In this document: positions 12,901 to 26,600 of the stretch, piece by piece
Layout: each line of letters begins with the position of its first letter
How positions within the stretch are numbered: position 1 is the stretch's first letter
Source: Pithys albifrons albifrons
Lineage: Eukaryota; Chordata; Aves; Passeriformes; Thamnophilidae
Assembly (NCBI RefSeq): GCF_047495875.1
Contig: NC_092465.1
Coordinates: forward strand, 11,974,660 to 12,038,659
Direction: 5' to 3'
Length of the DNA stretch: 64,000 bases
Made by a program: the position numbers and the translations under genes
Notes under the pieces: generated by a model
What the model saw: only the letters and a program-made list of their open reading frames with translations
Database searches by the model: none
Told to the model about the DNA's origin: nothing

Positions 12901-15900
12901 GAAATAAACCCCACAATAACAGATTCTTCAGAGATTTCCACTACTTCAGACCACTCCTGTGCATACAGCTGGTAAGCAAGGAGCAGCTGCCTTGGGGTAC
13001 TATTGCTAACCAGTTAACAATCAGGAGAAGCTATTGCTGCAGTTTCACTGAACTGGACAGAGTCATAGCTGAGACACACAGGTCTTTCTGTCCTTCCACG
13101 GATGTGGAAGGATCCACATCCACCTCCTATCCTGTTTGAGGTCTAAACCATGATAGAAATTATCATTTCACATGTTTTTTCTCCTCATTTAAGTACATCT
13201 TCACCTTCTTATTGCATTTCCCTTACCTTCCTCAAAGCAGCAGGAATATTTTAATGATATTGAAAACTCTTTTTCATCATTCTTCTTTTCACTTGTCCTC
13301 AGAAAGCTGGTCTGAACTCTGTATCTACTTAAGACTGTCCTCAGCACCTTATGTGCCCACCTGACTGACCTCAAAAAGATGTGAGAGGAGGAATTCACAG
13401 GTACTGCAGGCATTCAGCCTCAGAACTGTCATGAGCCACATTATCTTCTCTTTCTTCCCCTGAGCTTCTTCATTTCTGTCCAGCTTAGGCATCCTCATCT
13501 CTTCTGTTTAAGGAGGATTCAACAACTGCTTGGCTGTGCTCATAAACCTTCTTGCAGAAATTCTAAAGAAAATAAAAAGTGTTGGCCACAAACTAGACAA
13601 TTTTTTTGGACCGAAATCTTGAGTACCAAATCAAACTATTATCTCAGATGATCTGTTCATATTTGGTTCCCCAGAAATCAGTCAAGAAAGACCCAACAAA
13701 TAATTCTTAGAAATACCATGGCTTTGTTCTCAAGGTGATTCAGTCTGTCAGCACAGAAGTGACTTATTAAAGTACTTTAATCTGAGAAGTTATCTCGTGC
13801 TTTCCTCCAAAATGAAAAACAAAGTCAGTGCAATAATGCTGATCATGTCAGGTGCCTTGAAAACAAACTCCACACTGAGCTGTGATTTTGATGAGCAGCT
13901 GTTTTCAGTAACCCAGTCCTAGGCATCAAAATAATTTTGAGCAATTAGACAGGAAATAGTATTTTTAGTTACCTGGACATTATATCGAGTTTGATGGCTA
14001 TAAACTAGATCTTCCTACATACACATTACAGTGTTAGGGGCAAGGGTCTCATGAGGGAATCACAGATGGACAGAAACCCCCAAGTAAATGGAAATTCCAG
14101 TGTTAGTCATGGAATACAGTGGTGCCAGGGCTGCCCTGAAGAGACCACCTCAGCCTCTCCACATTCCCCAGGACAAGGTTCATGAAAAATAAGAGCAGGG
14201 CAGAGTTCTCACAAAAACTGGAAGCTGCCAGGAAGGGTAGATCCAGTTGGGAAGCACAGATAATCACCATTTCAGGACTTGAACATTGCAACAGTGAAGA
14301 AATAGTTACCAAATTGTGCACGTACCAGATGCCATGGAGAGAGAAGGGCTCAGGTGAGCCGGGGCTGCAGTGGTCCTTAGTACTGCAGAAGACTAAAAAG
14401 TTCTGAAGTTTTCAGCTGCATTTGGAAGGTATTTTTGATTTATCAATATAAGTGATAAGCAGCTGTTCCATGCATCCAAAATATACACAACAGCTTAATT
14501 ATGTCACAGTAAACATATATAATGTCACAATAAAAATACTTTTCAAATGTATCTGAAGCTTAGAGATATACACACACAGGCTTTAAATCTCTACATGTAA
14601 AGACAAAATAACTGAAAGGAACAAGATAGAAGTAGATACATTTCAAACTATTTTGAAAGAGTATTTAGAGGTTGTAAGAACAGGGGTCATGGCACTTATA
14701 GCAGTTGCTGATTTTATTAGTTTCTAGTTAAATTAATATCACATGAATAAAACTGTTTATAAGGGAGAAGAACAGAATTTTCAACTCAAGATCCAAAAAA
14801 GAAAATTCCTTTTAAATCTCAGTGCAACTCCCTTCTCACTCCTGCTATTTGGGAGCAGCCTGCAGTAGGAGATATGGGGGCTTGGCACTGCTCAGGGCAC
14901 ACAACCCAAGCCTTAGGGGAGGAAATGCCCCCAGCAAGTCACGAATGAGACCCTGGCCAACCCCTGTGACAACAGGCCCAAGCAAACTCTTTAGCTCATC
15001 TGCCAACAGTGAACAGGGACGTGGGTAAGGGGAGCCAAATCACACACACTCTCGGGCTGGAAATGGTATGCAGAGCTTTTCTCATACATGTGTTTATGTG
15101 TTATCTTCTCCCCTTATCTCCCCAAGAATCCTGTTACAGAATCTCGTATCCTGTTGTGATATTTAAAGGGAACTTTTCCTGAATTATCACAACTGTGCAT
15201 TTGACAAAATAAGTCTATCTGGATCACACAATTATTTATAGTGAGTAGGACCCGATTGGCCACTCACCACTCCACACTACATACCACGTAAAAGCTTAAA
15301 CTTTCCCATCCTAGAAAGCTTTCAACTGAAAGATCAAATCCTAAAGATAGCACAGGCTTAGTTACAGTCCTGAGACCCAGAAACCTGGAAATCTGATTTC
15401 CTCCCAGAGCTATATTTAAGCAGCTGTATACACGTGAGTGCAGTTGCATACAGACACAGGTAGATTGCACTCGGCAGTTCTGCTGCTGAAGGAATTATTA
15501 TAATCCACATGTACACACACTCTGCATGGTTTAGACTCGGGCCTGGTCATCATTCCACACATCTGCTTGCTCCCATACACCCCAAACACTTTTATTCAGA
15601 AAAAACAGCAGCATTCTGCCTGGAATTAGAATTTAGCATTGGCCTAAGGGAAGGCTTTGATGCAAATGAACCACTGGGGTCAGGGATGAGGCAAAAAGGG
15701 GACGTTTCAGCTCAAGACACTGCATTATCATGCCCCCCTTTTATTTAGCACACAGATCTGTCCCTCAGTGCCAAGTTACCTGCAACATCTCAGCTCCTCA
15801 CATGGCACATCAGCAGCACAAGAACCAGGTCCCCTGCTGAGTCCCCACACCAACAGTTATGATCCATCAGAGAACTCAAGACCCTTTCTCTTGAGACTTT

Positions 15901-16824
15901 CAAGTATGTTACAGGGGTTATGACACAACAGCCTTCCTCAAGGTTGTGCATTAGCCCTTTTCTTCTCAAAGACCTGTTTACCCATGGCCATTACCTTGAG
16001 CTTTTCCCTTTGAGTATAAACACAAGAACATTTTGCTTGTTGTGCTACCAGCCTTAAGGAGCTGGAAGACAAGCAAGCTGTGACCTGATGCAGGGCATGG
16101 ACCAGCACCTCAGTCTGGGGTACAGAGCATAAGGTATGGACACCCTGGAAAGCAGCACTTCCCATATTTCATTTAATTTCCCATATTTCACTGGGCTGAT
16201 ACTCAGAGCACAGTCCAGAGAATAAGCCAGTCTAGTACCATCTATTGTATACATTTCCTGAGTGTGCATTTTTTTCCTGTCTGCGCATTCAGGCTGACAT
16301 ATGGGATTCAGTCAGCTCAGTTCAGACACAGAGCTGTGACCCAACCACTGCAAACCAGCAAAGGAGACTTCTGTGCAAGACTGAACGGGTTTATCTCTTC
16401 AGAACTCACCCTACAGACATTTACTACTCTTAGTTACAAAACTCTTCAGTAGTAAATTACAGAACAAAATTTGGACTGACTCACAGTTCTTCAGGTCTTG
16501 AAGTATAATTTCAAATGAGGGAAACAAAAAGACCTTTTTTTGTCTAACACAGTATCAGTTCTCACTGGCATTTGGATGTAATCTGTAACAAATATTCGTC
16601 AGTAGATTTATTTGCACCACCATAGACTTTTGGTGAGCTCTCACTAAGCTCATCTCAGTGTAGCAAAAGCAACAAACACTTGAATCTTGCAGACAGAGTG
16701 GAGTGTCTGTATTAGGTACCATTTCACTGCATTATTTCTTTGCCTGACCTCTTTGCTGGCATGACAACTTTAGGTAGAAAGTGGAGTTCTTAACCAATGA
16801 AAACAGAACCTGACACATGACAAT
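6985..16824. other. Intergenic stretch, no gene recognised
   Basis: I see no exon of a known family. In mammals SLC15A2 follows EAF2 on the opposite side from IQCB1, so its exons would be expected here on the minus strand. I looked for conserved transporter motifs (for example the first transmembrane segment NEFCERFSYYGM) by eye and did not see them. Only a weak CR1-like trace near 7650 was noted. Confidence 0.4.
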
Positions 16825-17609
16825 GATAAATATTTGCTTTATTAAATTACTTTTATACTTCTACAAAGAAATTTTCTGATTTTCATTACAGAATCAAATG
16901 AAGGAAATTCATTGCTGTCTCTGCAGTTACCTAATTTAGATACAAAAAGGTTGTAAAAAGACCAGCCTATTCAAGTTACGTAAAAAGTCAGAGAATAGAC
17001 AAGTTCCCTTGGGAATCTTGAGGCTCAGAAATATAAAGTCCCATAATACAATGAAATTAAGAATTCAGCAATGTGTTGAACAATTGTAAACTGTAACTGC
17101 ACTAGTGGACCCCATTATTCAGCAGTTTCCTTAAAGGTATGAACTGTGAGCTGAACAAAAAGTGTAGCTGACACAGCAATCCTCATTTAGTTGTTCTCCC
17201 TTTCACTCCCTCCAAGTCAAAGTTGTCAGATCAGCATTTAAATTATAGGAAGGAAACTTGCCTCCATAAATATCAGAAATTTCTCCATTCCATAGCTATT
17301 TATATAAAGTAACTAGCTGTTACAAATCAGTTTCAAGTAAAACAGGTGGCTGAGGCAAAAATAATCAAAATCAGATCATACACAATTTTACTGTAAATAC
17401 AGTAATTTGAAAGATAAACACATAACCATAGCACTGACAAGATATCAATGCTGCTCTATTATAGACATGATGTATCAGTAGAAAATTAAGATGTCTATTA
17501 TCAAAATTGAGGACATTCATTCCAGTCTCTGGTAATCTAATCTTAGTGCAAAACAGATGCTAAGACATATTTAGCAAAAAAAGGTGATACATTTAAGGCC
17601 AAAAGTTGT
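16825..17609 (-). other. EAF2: EAF2 3' untranslated region and poly(A) signal
   Basis: After the EAF2 stop the minus strand runs about 770 nt to an AATAAA at 16843-16838, the nearest canonical signal downstream of the stop. A second AATAAA at 16612-16607 could serve a longer form. The cleavage position is inferred. Confidence 0.6.
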
Positions 17610-17656
17610 TCAGTCATCACTATCGCTTCCAGATTCACTCAGCTGCAAGTCATTTC
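17610..17656 (-). CDS. EAF2: EAF2 terminal coding exon 6 (residues 250-264, stop)
   Basis: The acceptor is TCTCTTTTCTAG|GAAATG. It completes Arg250 and encodes [14 protein letters not shown], then TGA at 17612-17610, the same C-terminus as human EAF2. At only 47 coding nt it is too short to find without the homology. Confidence 0.97.
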
Positions 17657-20600
17657 CTAGAAAAGAGAGTCATCATATTAGTCATTTTCAAGGAAATAAT
17701 TCAAGTTCTTCTTTCAAGATACTCCCTTTCCCAATTAAAAAGGCTTACAAAAGCTAAATGGGTCAAGGAGAGTGGGCAAGATTATCTTTAAAGGTTCCTT
17801 CTAACCCAAACTGTTCCATGATAGGAGAATAAATAGGTGTAGAACCAAACCCTCCAGTGACAGAACTTTAGAGAGATCCCTTTTCTACAATTTTAAAATC
17901 CTGGCAAGGAAGCCATTAGCTTATTTGCACAAGTGCATTTATTTAATATCACCAGATCACAAAAGACAACACCTAGCTATCTCTGCCACCCACATTTTCA
18001 TGCTTCATAAGTGGGAAAACTGCTGGTGAATGCAGTTTTGTGAAAAACAAGTTGTTGGATTTTTTTTGAAACACATGTGAATGCCACTCAGCTGTGCCTG
18101 AAAGCAGAGTGGTGTCTCAATCAAGAAGAGCAGCTCTTTGACATACCATTTAAAGATGTATCAGTGACCTACTATTTCAAACTGGTTTTGGAACAAGTGA
18201 ACAAACAAAACACTTTAATTTGGTGGCTGTATATGTACTTTTCAAAATGAGGAAGTAAAAAGAAGGACTTCACTGTGCTTGCCATGGATGTCCATAAGCT
18301 TAGGGGGTGGAAGGGAGGGAATCTTCCCAAGGATGACAGATAGCTGAGAAAAAATACAGAGCATGCTCTACACAATCTACATTATCTGGCAACTTCCCAC
18401 ACGTTGGGAAGAGTCTGCTCCAACTCGTATGCTTTTACTCACACCTCCCTTGCCAAACAACCATTACAAAAGAAGAATAAAAAAAAAAAGGAATTCATCT
18501 CAGGTTGTGCAGAAATGGCCTAAAAAGCAAAGAAACAAACCAGTGAAACCGAGAAAACTGAGTCAGCACACTCTTGTCACACACCCTTCTCTCAGCACCC
18601 CCTTCACAGACCCCTTTTGCAGATGGGGGAAAAAGTAACCTCAAGGGGGGAAACCCCACAGGCTGAGATTGGATCTTTTGTTCTCAGGCACATAATTCCT
18701 GTCAGAACACTGGAGTCTTTAATATGGCAGCATTTAGCCTTCTTTTGTTTTCCACTATGGCGTCACTAAAACTTAGAAAGTGGTGTATGTTTCTCTGCAA
18801 CAAAACAAAAACCTTTTATATAAGAAAAGAACAGCAAAGATGCCTGTTTGCAGCAATCCCTAAAGTACTACTGTAGACAATTTTTTTGTTTCCAACCCTA
18901 TATAGAAAAAATTTACAGCCATATTATTTTCAGATAAATTTAAAAAAGCAATTTAGGAAATAAAAAAATCAAGTTGTTTGCCAATAATATTCAGAACAAT
19001 ATAGTATCTTAAAAAATAATATTTAAGACAGAGATGATATTGGTTAATTAAACTCAAGTATTTATCACTCAAGAGAATTACAGTGTATTCTTAGACATCC
19101 CAGCCCTGTTATGCACCACCTACTTCAGGAGAGGACAGGGAGTGTGAACAAGAAGATAACCTTCCAAATAGTGTTTCTGCAGCCTTCAAAAGTTATTTCA
19201 ACATAGTTAATAGAAATTACACAAACCCTGTAACACCAGCCAAAAATGCCAATGCTTGTGAAAACCAGCAGATGGGAAAGCAAGAACTCCAAGTTCCAGA
19301 GGCAGAAATAACATGTTAGGATTTACTTCAGGGTAAACTTTCTGTCCCATTTTTATAACCCTACCTCCAAAAACCACCTTCAGAGGTGGCAAAATAACAG
19401 TCTAGCACTGGCAGCTTTCAGGTGCATTTGGTGCAAGGATGGAAAGCTCATTTAACAAGGACTCTGAAGAAACATCTGGACTCTGTTGTACTTACAAGGC
19501 AACAGTGAAATGGACAAAAACTGTTGAATTCAGTTCTCATGGTGCCAGTTGCTTATTAGCAATATTAACTGGGGAAATAGATGGCACTGAAAATTACAGT
19601 ATTTCCTATGCTTTTACATCACTGACATAATACATTCAACCAAATTCTTGCTAGTTACAGGGGACAGGGAAGCTCCTAAGAGTGATCCTGTTTCACAGAT
19701 CTTAGTGGTCACACCAACATCAAACTAACACAAGGGAAAATTATTTCTTGACTCGCTGTTTGTACCAGTACCAAGTATTAAAAGAGTGAAGTTATGCTGA
19801 ATGCTATGTACATAACACAAGGCCCCAGAATAGCCCATCTGTGCTGGTTTTCTTTGGAAAGTTACTTTGTTTAACATAACTCTTGTTTAAACAAAAAGTA
19901 GACATAAAGCAACATATGATCAAACATTCCCAAAGAACAGATTCATCAGTGCCACCACTTACAAACTTTGTTCCAAGGCAAGTTGTGAGGCTGTATAACC
20001 AGACTCTGAAGGCAGAAGCAGCAGCAGTATTTTGGGGGTGAGGGGCAATTTCATCCCCAGATTCCTGAAGAGGTGGATGTGTACAGGACAGAACCATTTG
20101 GTTACCATGCTCTAGACATCACCTCCTCTGTTTTCCAAGTTTCACAAAACCTCAGCTGTGTAATTTCTACGTGCAAGATGAAACTCTGCTCTCTAAGCCT
20201 TCCCCCAGCCTTCTGCCTGCACGCGGCAAGTCGAAGGAAAATTTCACTAATTACTCAATATGGCCCCAGTTCTACAGAGATGCACAAGACTAGTCACAGA
20301 CATAAGCAGGCAAACCTTAAAACAAGATTAGACAAGCAAACAGCTTATGCTGACATTTGTTAATTCAATATTTTATTTTTGCAAAACATTATCTGAGATG
20401 GAAGAAATGACTGTACAGAACCCCAGCTGAGAATTCTTGCCACTCCATGTGCTATCCATTTAGTTTCTCCAGGTTTCAGCCTCCTGCCAAATTCCCTCAG
20501 AAAGAGTGCTAGAGAAAAGCATTCTTCTAGAAAGTAACTACTTTGATCTTTACCTAGCTGAGTGTCCTGTAAGTGTTAACTGCACTGGAAGTTGGGGATG

Positions 20601-23600
20601 GAATCGTTTTGAGCAGCAGCAGATCTGTAGCCACAACAGAAGTAAATGGCATTAAATCTCAAGAGCTGGGCAAGTTCAGAGGCTGCAGGCAGAGGTTCTA
20701 CCTGTCAACGTGGTTCTCAAGCACCACCAGCCACCAACTGCCTCTGAACAGTGTTGATGGTGTCATGTTTTAAGCAGCATTTTCTCACTGTGACTGCTGG
20801 AACTGGAGGACTTGGCCACCTGTACTTGTAAATGTATTTCTCACTGGAAGCTTTGCCAGCTGGGATTCTGTCACTGGGGATAGAGCTTAATCTAGTTTAC
20901 AAAACAGGTTTATTTAAAGCATGGAGGATGGGAAATCAAATTTGTGACTAAAGGTTGAAATAAATGGCACTCTAAAGTTGTGCAAATTGTAAACATGAAG
21001 ACATTGTTCTCTACAGCAACAGCAAAATGAAAGCAGCATTTAGTCCTTTACACATGAAGTCACAGGACTTTTCAGTCTGATATTATCTGTTAATGCAGTA
21101 CATAATTAAATATCTATTGAGGTTATTTAAGCATTTAAATACTAGCACAATAAAAAACAAAAAGAGAAAACCCCACCCTGTTCATGTTATCCATATTAAG
21201 AGCTGAAATAAAAGCAGATCTGTCAGTCTAAAATTTCAGTACAACAAGTTTACATATAAATGATAAATCTCAAGAGTCTTTAGGCTGCAAACCAGGGTTG
21301 ATGGGAATCTCTTCAAACCAGCAGCTAAGCACCTAATTAAAAACATAGTCATATTGGAAGAGTCATGAGAGCTGAACACTCACTTCTGTGTCTGAGTATT
21401 CTTGTTACTTAGGTAGTAAACTTCACATTCTCTGCCTAGTGAGATTTTTCTATGTGAGAGTTTTCCAAACTCTTCTTTTTGGAATACACTGAGCATTCAA
21501 TTCCAGACTGCACAGCAACCACTCTTGAACATCAGAGCTACTCTTCAAATTAAATCTTTAGTTGCCTGAATGAGTGGAATAAGATAGAGTCACCTGAAAG
21601 CAAATTGCCTCCATCCTTACACACAAAGGACTGTGTTACCTGCCATCCAGCATGCCATGAATAATAGTAACTGACATATCTAAGAAAACACCACCTCCTC
21701 TGGAACTCAGAGCATTGTGGCCACAGTATCCTTCCCATAGTTCTACCCAAGAAATTATAAGCATATGTTTTGGGAGTGCCCTGTTAGCTCAAGTATTTTC
21801 AATACAAAATTACTGTTCTCCAGTCCTACTGTATAGAACCGGGAGGAAGCCAGAAGAGCTTAGGAAATATTTTCAACTGCATCAGCTTTAATTTAATATC
21901 TCTGGGGACCACAAACTTTCCAGCCCAGTGTCTAATTCAGCCTGCTGCAGAACAATCAACCCTAGCATCACTTCCCACAGTTTTAATTATAACAGAGACA
22001 TACTGAAAGACAAGATGGTTTCCTTTCAGAATCTCCATGTCTGGAATTGTGCACTAAGAAAAGAACAGCCCTTGTACTTACGTAGTGTATTCATCATATG
22101 ACCACTGCTCTCTTGGGGTCTGTTATGACTGGCATCTTTGTCAGGAACAGCCTGTTGTGGCATGGCAGACACAGTGGGCTGAGGCTGCAAATACGGCATC
22201 GACATCGGAAGAGAGGGCTTCATTTCCTCATCTTCAGAATCACTAGAACTATTTTCACTACTTGATGAAGAGGATGAAGAACTTTTAGAGTCAGATGAAC
22301 TGTCAGAGCTACTCAGCTGGTCCATGATACTGGCTTCTGCTTTTAGCTCTGCAAACAAAGATTTGTTTCTCAGTTAACATTTATCATAATTGAAATATGA
22401 GGAGGGAAAAAACAACACCACAAAAAATTTTAAAAATCAACAGATATCAGGTAAACACCCTACAGCAACATGGAAAAAAAATCAAACCTCTCTAGAGCAA
22501 AGAAAAGGGCACAAGGAAGCATCCAGCCTGTCATGTGGTTGTCTTCTCTCGTAGCTTGGGCACTTTCTCCCATTCAATCAAAACGTTAGAACAAAGGTGA
22601 CTGTGAACCCAAATGCTTCACCCCACATTCCACGGGGTAGTGCATCCCACATGGCCTTTAATTTCTGCAACTAACAAGTCCTTCTGTATTTTCCTTAGCA
22701 CCCCCAGAGATGCTTCTCACTGACAAAAAGCTGCAGTCACAGTCCCACAGATCAGTCAGCTGTGAGATGTCAGCAGCTGCACCCAACATGCCTCCAAGCA
22801 GTTCAGCATTACAACCAATACACTTGTTTGGACCATGTGACACTTTGCACAGAATCAAGTTAGGCATGAAGGATACCCCAAAGAATGATCCATATTAGGA
22901 AGATTTCAGCGAATCCTTATTCTCATTGTAGATGTGGAGGTGTGGAACATGCTGCACAGTGTGCATTTCTGATATATGGCAGCTGAAGCCCAGCACACAG
23001 AGGAAGTTAATCTTTGGAGAAGGGTACACATAATAATTGTGCAAAATCTGAGTGCTGAGAGAAGTCTGAAATGGTGGATGGAGGACCTGAGGTGTTGCAC
23101 AAGGCACACAAGTTCATCACTATACAATATTGTAACTAACCAAACCATTATTAAGATGGTCTTACAAGCACTTGGAAAACTCCAGGAACAGATTTGATAG
23201 ACCAGATACAAAAAACAAGTATGAGGGTGGCTCATCTCACTTCAAATTTACCCAATACAGAACAGGTTGAAGATGAAAGTCACCAAGACACAAGACAGTG
23301 CAAAGCTTAATCAGGAGAAGAAGGGAGAGTTAAAAAAAAAAAGATTAATCTTCAACACAAACTTCCATGAAGCCTTCCAGCTCTGAGTTACCAAAGGCCA
23401 GCCTAAAGGAAAGGTACTTAGGCCAACCTTATCAAAGGCCAGTCAAAGGAAAATGGAGCTCAGGAAAAAACCACCTGAAACAGTGTAGCTGTGACTATAG
23501 GGACAAACCAACCCAGTGCCAGGGAAGAACAGAAAAACTACAAGACCATATAGGTCAACTGAAACAAAATGAAAAGAAGCAAAAAGAAAATGAAAAATGG

Positions 23601-26600
23601 AGGCATCTAAACATCCTTCTGTTACAAAAGATATGTGTAAGAGAACATGATCTACCACACATGTGGAGCTGTAACCCAACTGAAAAACACCACTCAAGTC
23701 CAAATCATTTAATTCCACTTCCTCCTCTGCAATGTCTAATATAAGAAAAAATTTAAGTGAATGGCTAATACCAAAAAGTGAGGAATAACATCTCTGCCTT
23801 GAATTTTGATGTGATTCAAGCAGACAGAATTTAAACTAGGTATTTTTAACCAGTGAAGGACAGGCTGTATGTGTACTAGAGGATAATGGCAGAATGATCT
23901 TTCCCCGACCCCAGAAAACAAAGTTAGTAACAAGTTCCAGATAGTGTACTTAAGCAGGAATAGTCAGTTACACAACCGAGGGATGAAAACTGATTAAGCA
24001 GGCAGCACTCCTGAAGAGTCTGTGAGGTTCAGTGGATCCCTACACACTGTTCTACCACACCACACTGCTGTGGAAGTGACTTGACACTACTGGGTCTTGT
24101 GACACTATAGATATGATACTATTTGGTCCTTGTGTATAAAGATGAATAGTGCCTCTAAAACAACCTTCTTGCTCAACACAGCACTGCTAGAACTTCAGCT
24201 GGAACAGTAAGTGTGTTCAGGGACTATACTTCAGGAGGGTTTTGGACTCATAAGAAAGCAAAGGAAAGCAACAACAGAACAGGGATCTAGAAAACTCAAC
24301 TTCTAAGGAAAGATAGAACCAACTGGCATGATTTTGCATAAAGAACGAGAAAGCAGCTTCTGAGTACATGAAGGACTGCTCAAAAGCAGCAGAGTAATTT
24401 GTTCTGTACTTGCATCGTAAATACTGAAGTAGTAATGGGCTTGTTGTCATGCTATTTATTAGGAAGAATCTGAACCATAATGAGAGCAAAGCCATGGAAC
24501 AGCTTGCCAGAGAATACACAGGATCTGTCAGTGGAAGGTTTTAAGAACAGGTTAAAAATTACAACAGAAAACTCATTTTAGGACAGAAAGATGGACTAGA
24601 TGACTTGAAAGAGTCTCTATCATCCCTAGTTCTCAATTTTTCTGCATTTTCAGTAGTACTCAGAATCAGACTAGCACTACACAAGAGTTTGATACATGTC
24701 GGCAGCCACTTTGGTGACCTGCAAGGTGTTTGACACCATCACTCGCCCCAAAGCAACAGACCACCAAAAAAAAGCATCATTTTACTCAGTGAGCTCAAGT
24801 ACTCTTTCCCCTTTGCAGCCTCAGATGTATTCCAGTAATGCTCTGCAATATAGATTTCTGGTCAGAGCTTAAGACCAAAATGGAAACAAAAACTATCCTC
24901 AAAATGATACATCTAAAAAAATCTGCTTAAAGGAATTCAAAACAACTTGGGAGGCAGATGTCAGTTCCAGTCAATGAAAGTGCCACCTGTCAGCATTTCT
25001 GTAGCAAGTAATTACCACCTGCTGTCATCCTTGTCCTCCAAAAGGAAATAAGGCCTCCTATTAAGTGAAATATGAGTGTAGCACCAAACCAGAGTCTCTC
25101 AAGAACACAGTACATGGCACTGCTCAAGGGTTGACTTATGCAGGGTTTTAGCTGTCTTTTTCACTGGAGCCTCATCTTTCACAAGGTTCTATCTGGTAAT
25201 TTAGAGTGTATTTTGAGTTGTAAAGCACTGTAGCCAGTGTTTGCTGAGTTCACAGAAAGAAAAAGAAGCAACATGAAAAGAGAAGCGACTCAGTTGGTTC
25301 CAGTGCCATGATACAACCAACCATATACATGATTAAAGGAGCAGTGGAAGAGTCAAGGAGAGAGCTGTGGGACTCTTGGCATTATTAACCCTACTGGGTT
25401 CAGCTGGTTTTTTGCCTTTGCAAGTTACAAATACCGCTTTGTTTCGCACTGGAGCCAGAGGTCATTTCCATATCAGAGCAAAGTGCTTATGTCATCAGCA
25501 TCTCGTGTGTTTAATCTCAAATTAAAAAAACAAACAAACAAAAAACCAACCAACCAAAAAGAAACTCTACACGAGCAAAAAACCTTGGCTCTTAAAAATT
25601 CCTCATGAAGAGCAAAGGTTCTGAACCTTATGTGCCAGTGGGGCTTACCTCGTTCAATATCATCCATAGGAGAAGGTGGAAACATTTTTTCTTTTGATGG
25701 AGAGTTTTTAACGTTGTTTGGAACTTTAGTTGCATTTCGCATTTGCTGCTGTTGCTGCTCAATGCGAGACTGGACTTTACTGCTTCCCTCAGCTCTGTGT
25801 GTAAAAGGAAAAGACTTTCATCTGCCAGCAGCCAAGATGCAAGGAAAAAGGCAGAATAAAGGGGATATGGTACCATGAAATAATTTCTCATGCCTTTCTA
25901 AATACAATCATTAGATTCTTAGGCAAGTTGTTACACTGGCATAAATAGTATACAAATGTGTTAACTTTTGGGTTTTGATACAGTGCTAACAACTTTTAAA
26001 CACTTTGTGAGTTTATTTGTTTTTATACCTTGCTACTCCACACCACTTGACAATAATTCTGCTGGAAAGTGTTTATATGGACTCAGCAGCAGAAAAAAAA
26101 TATTAAAAATCTCGGTATGAGAAAAACAAGCCATTTAAATTATAGAAACCTGTCACAGAATTTATCTTTATTTCTAATTTCCTCATTTACAAGTCAGAAG
26201 ACAGCAGGCAAACTACTGTCCAAGCACACTTTATTTCTTCCTCCACTCATTAGCAAGAAGCTACCATTTCTTTCAATAATGTAACAGCTATTGGTTAACA
26301 AAAAATTAATTCCCATTTCTTTTGCAGTCAAGGCTCAAAAGCTGTGAAGTCAATGTGCTGAGACAGCAGCTTTTTACTTCTTTGAACAAGGCCAGGTATT
26401 TTCTAAAACTATGTTTTGCTAAAAATAGTAGTGGGTAGTTTCATATCTCGATTTAGACTCATTAGTAAAGGACAGTTGTTGCTCTTATAAATCACCCACC
26501 TGGTTTTTTTCACAGTGATGTTGCTACTCAGTTTCTCTAGGCGACATTCTCCAGTGTCATGGTTGATAATTAAGATACATTCTTTTAGATAAGGCTTCTT

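Larger units (their letters stand above)
22349..25648 (-). other. EAF2: EAF2 intron 4
   Basis: A 3.3-kb intron. It holds an old CR1-like segment (24230-24650), one copy of a 28-bp direct repeat (25062-25089) and a short (CAAA)n/(CCAA)n-like simple run at about 25530-25557. The 125-codon plus-strand frame at 23367-23744 is not recognised and is probably chance. Confidence 0.85.

Noticed and set aside
22026..22081. Extension of the EAF2 exon 5 frame past the donor
   Set aside because: The frame continues 18 codons into intron 5, but the GTAAGT donor and the exact fit of exon 6 ([14 protein letters not shown]) show that exon 5 ends at 22082.
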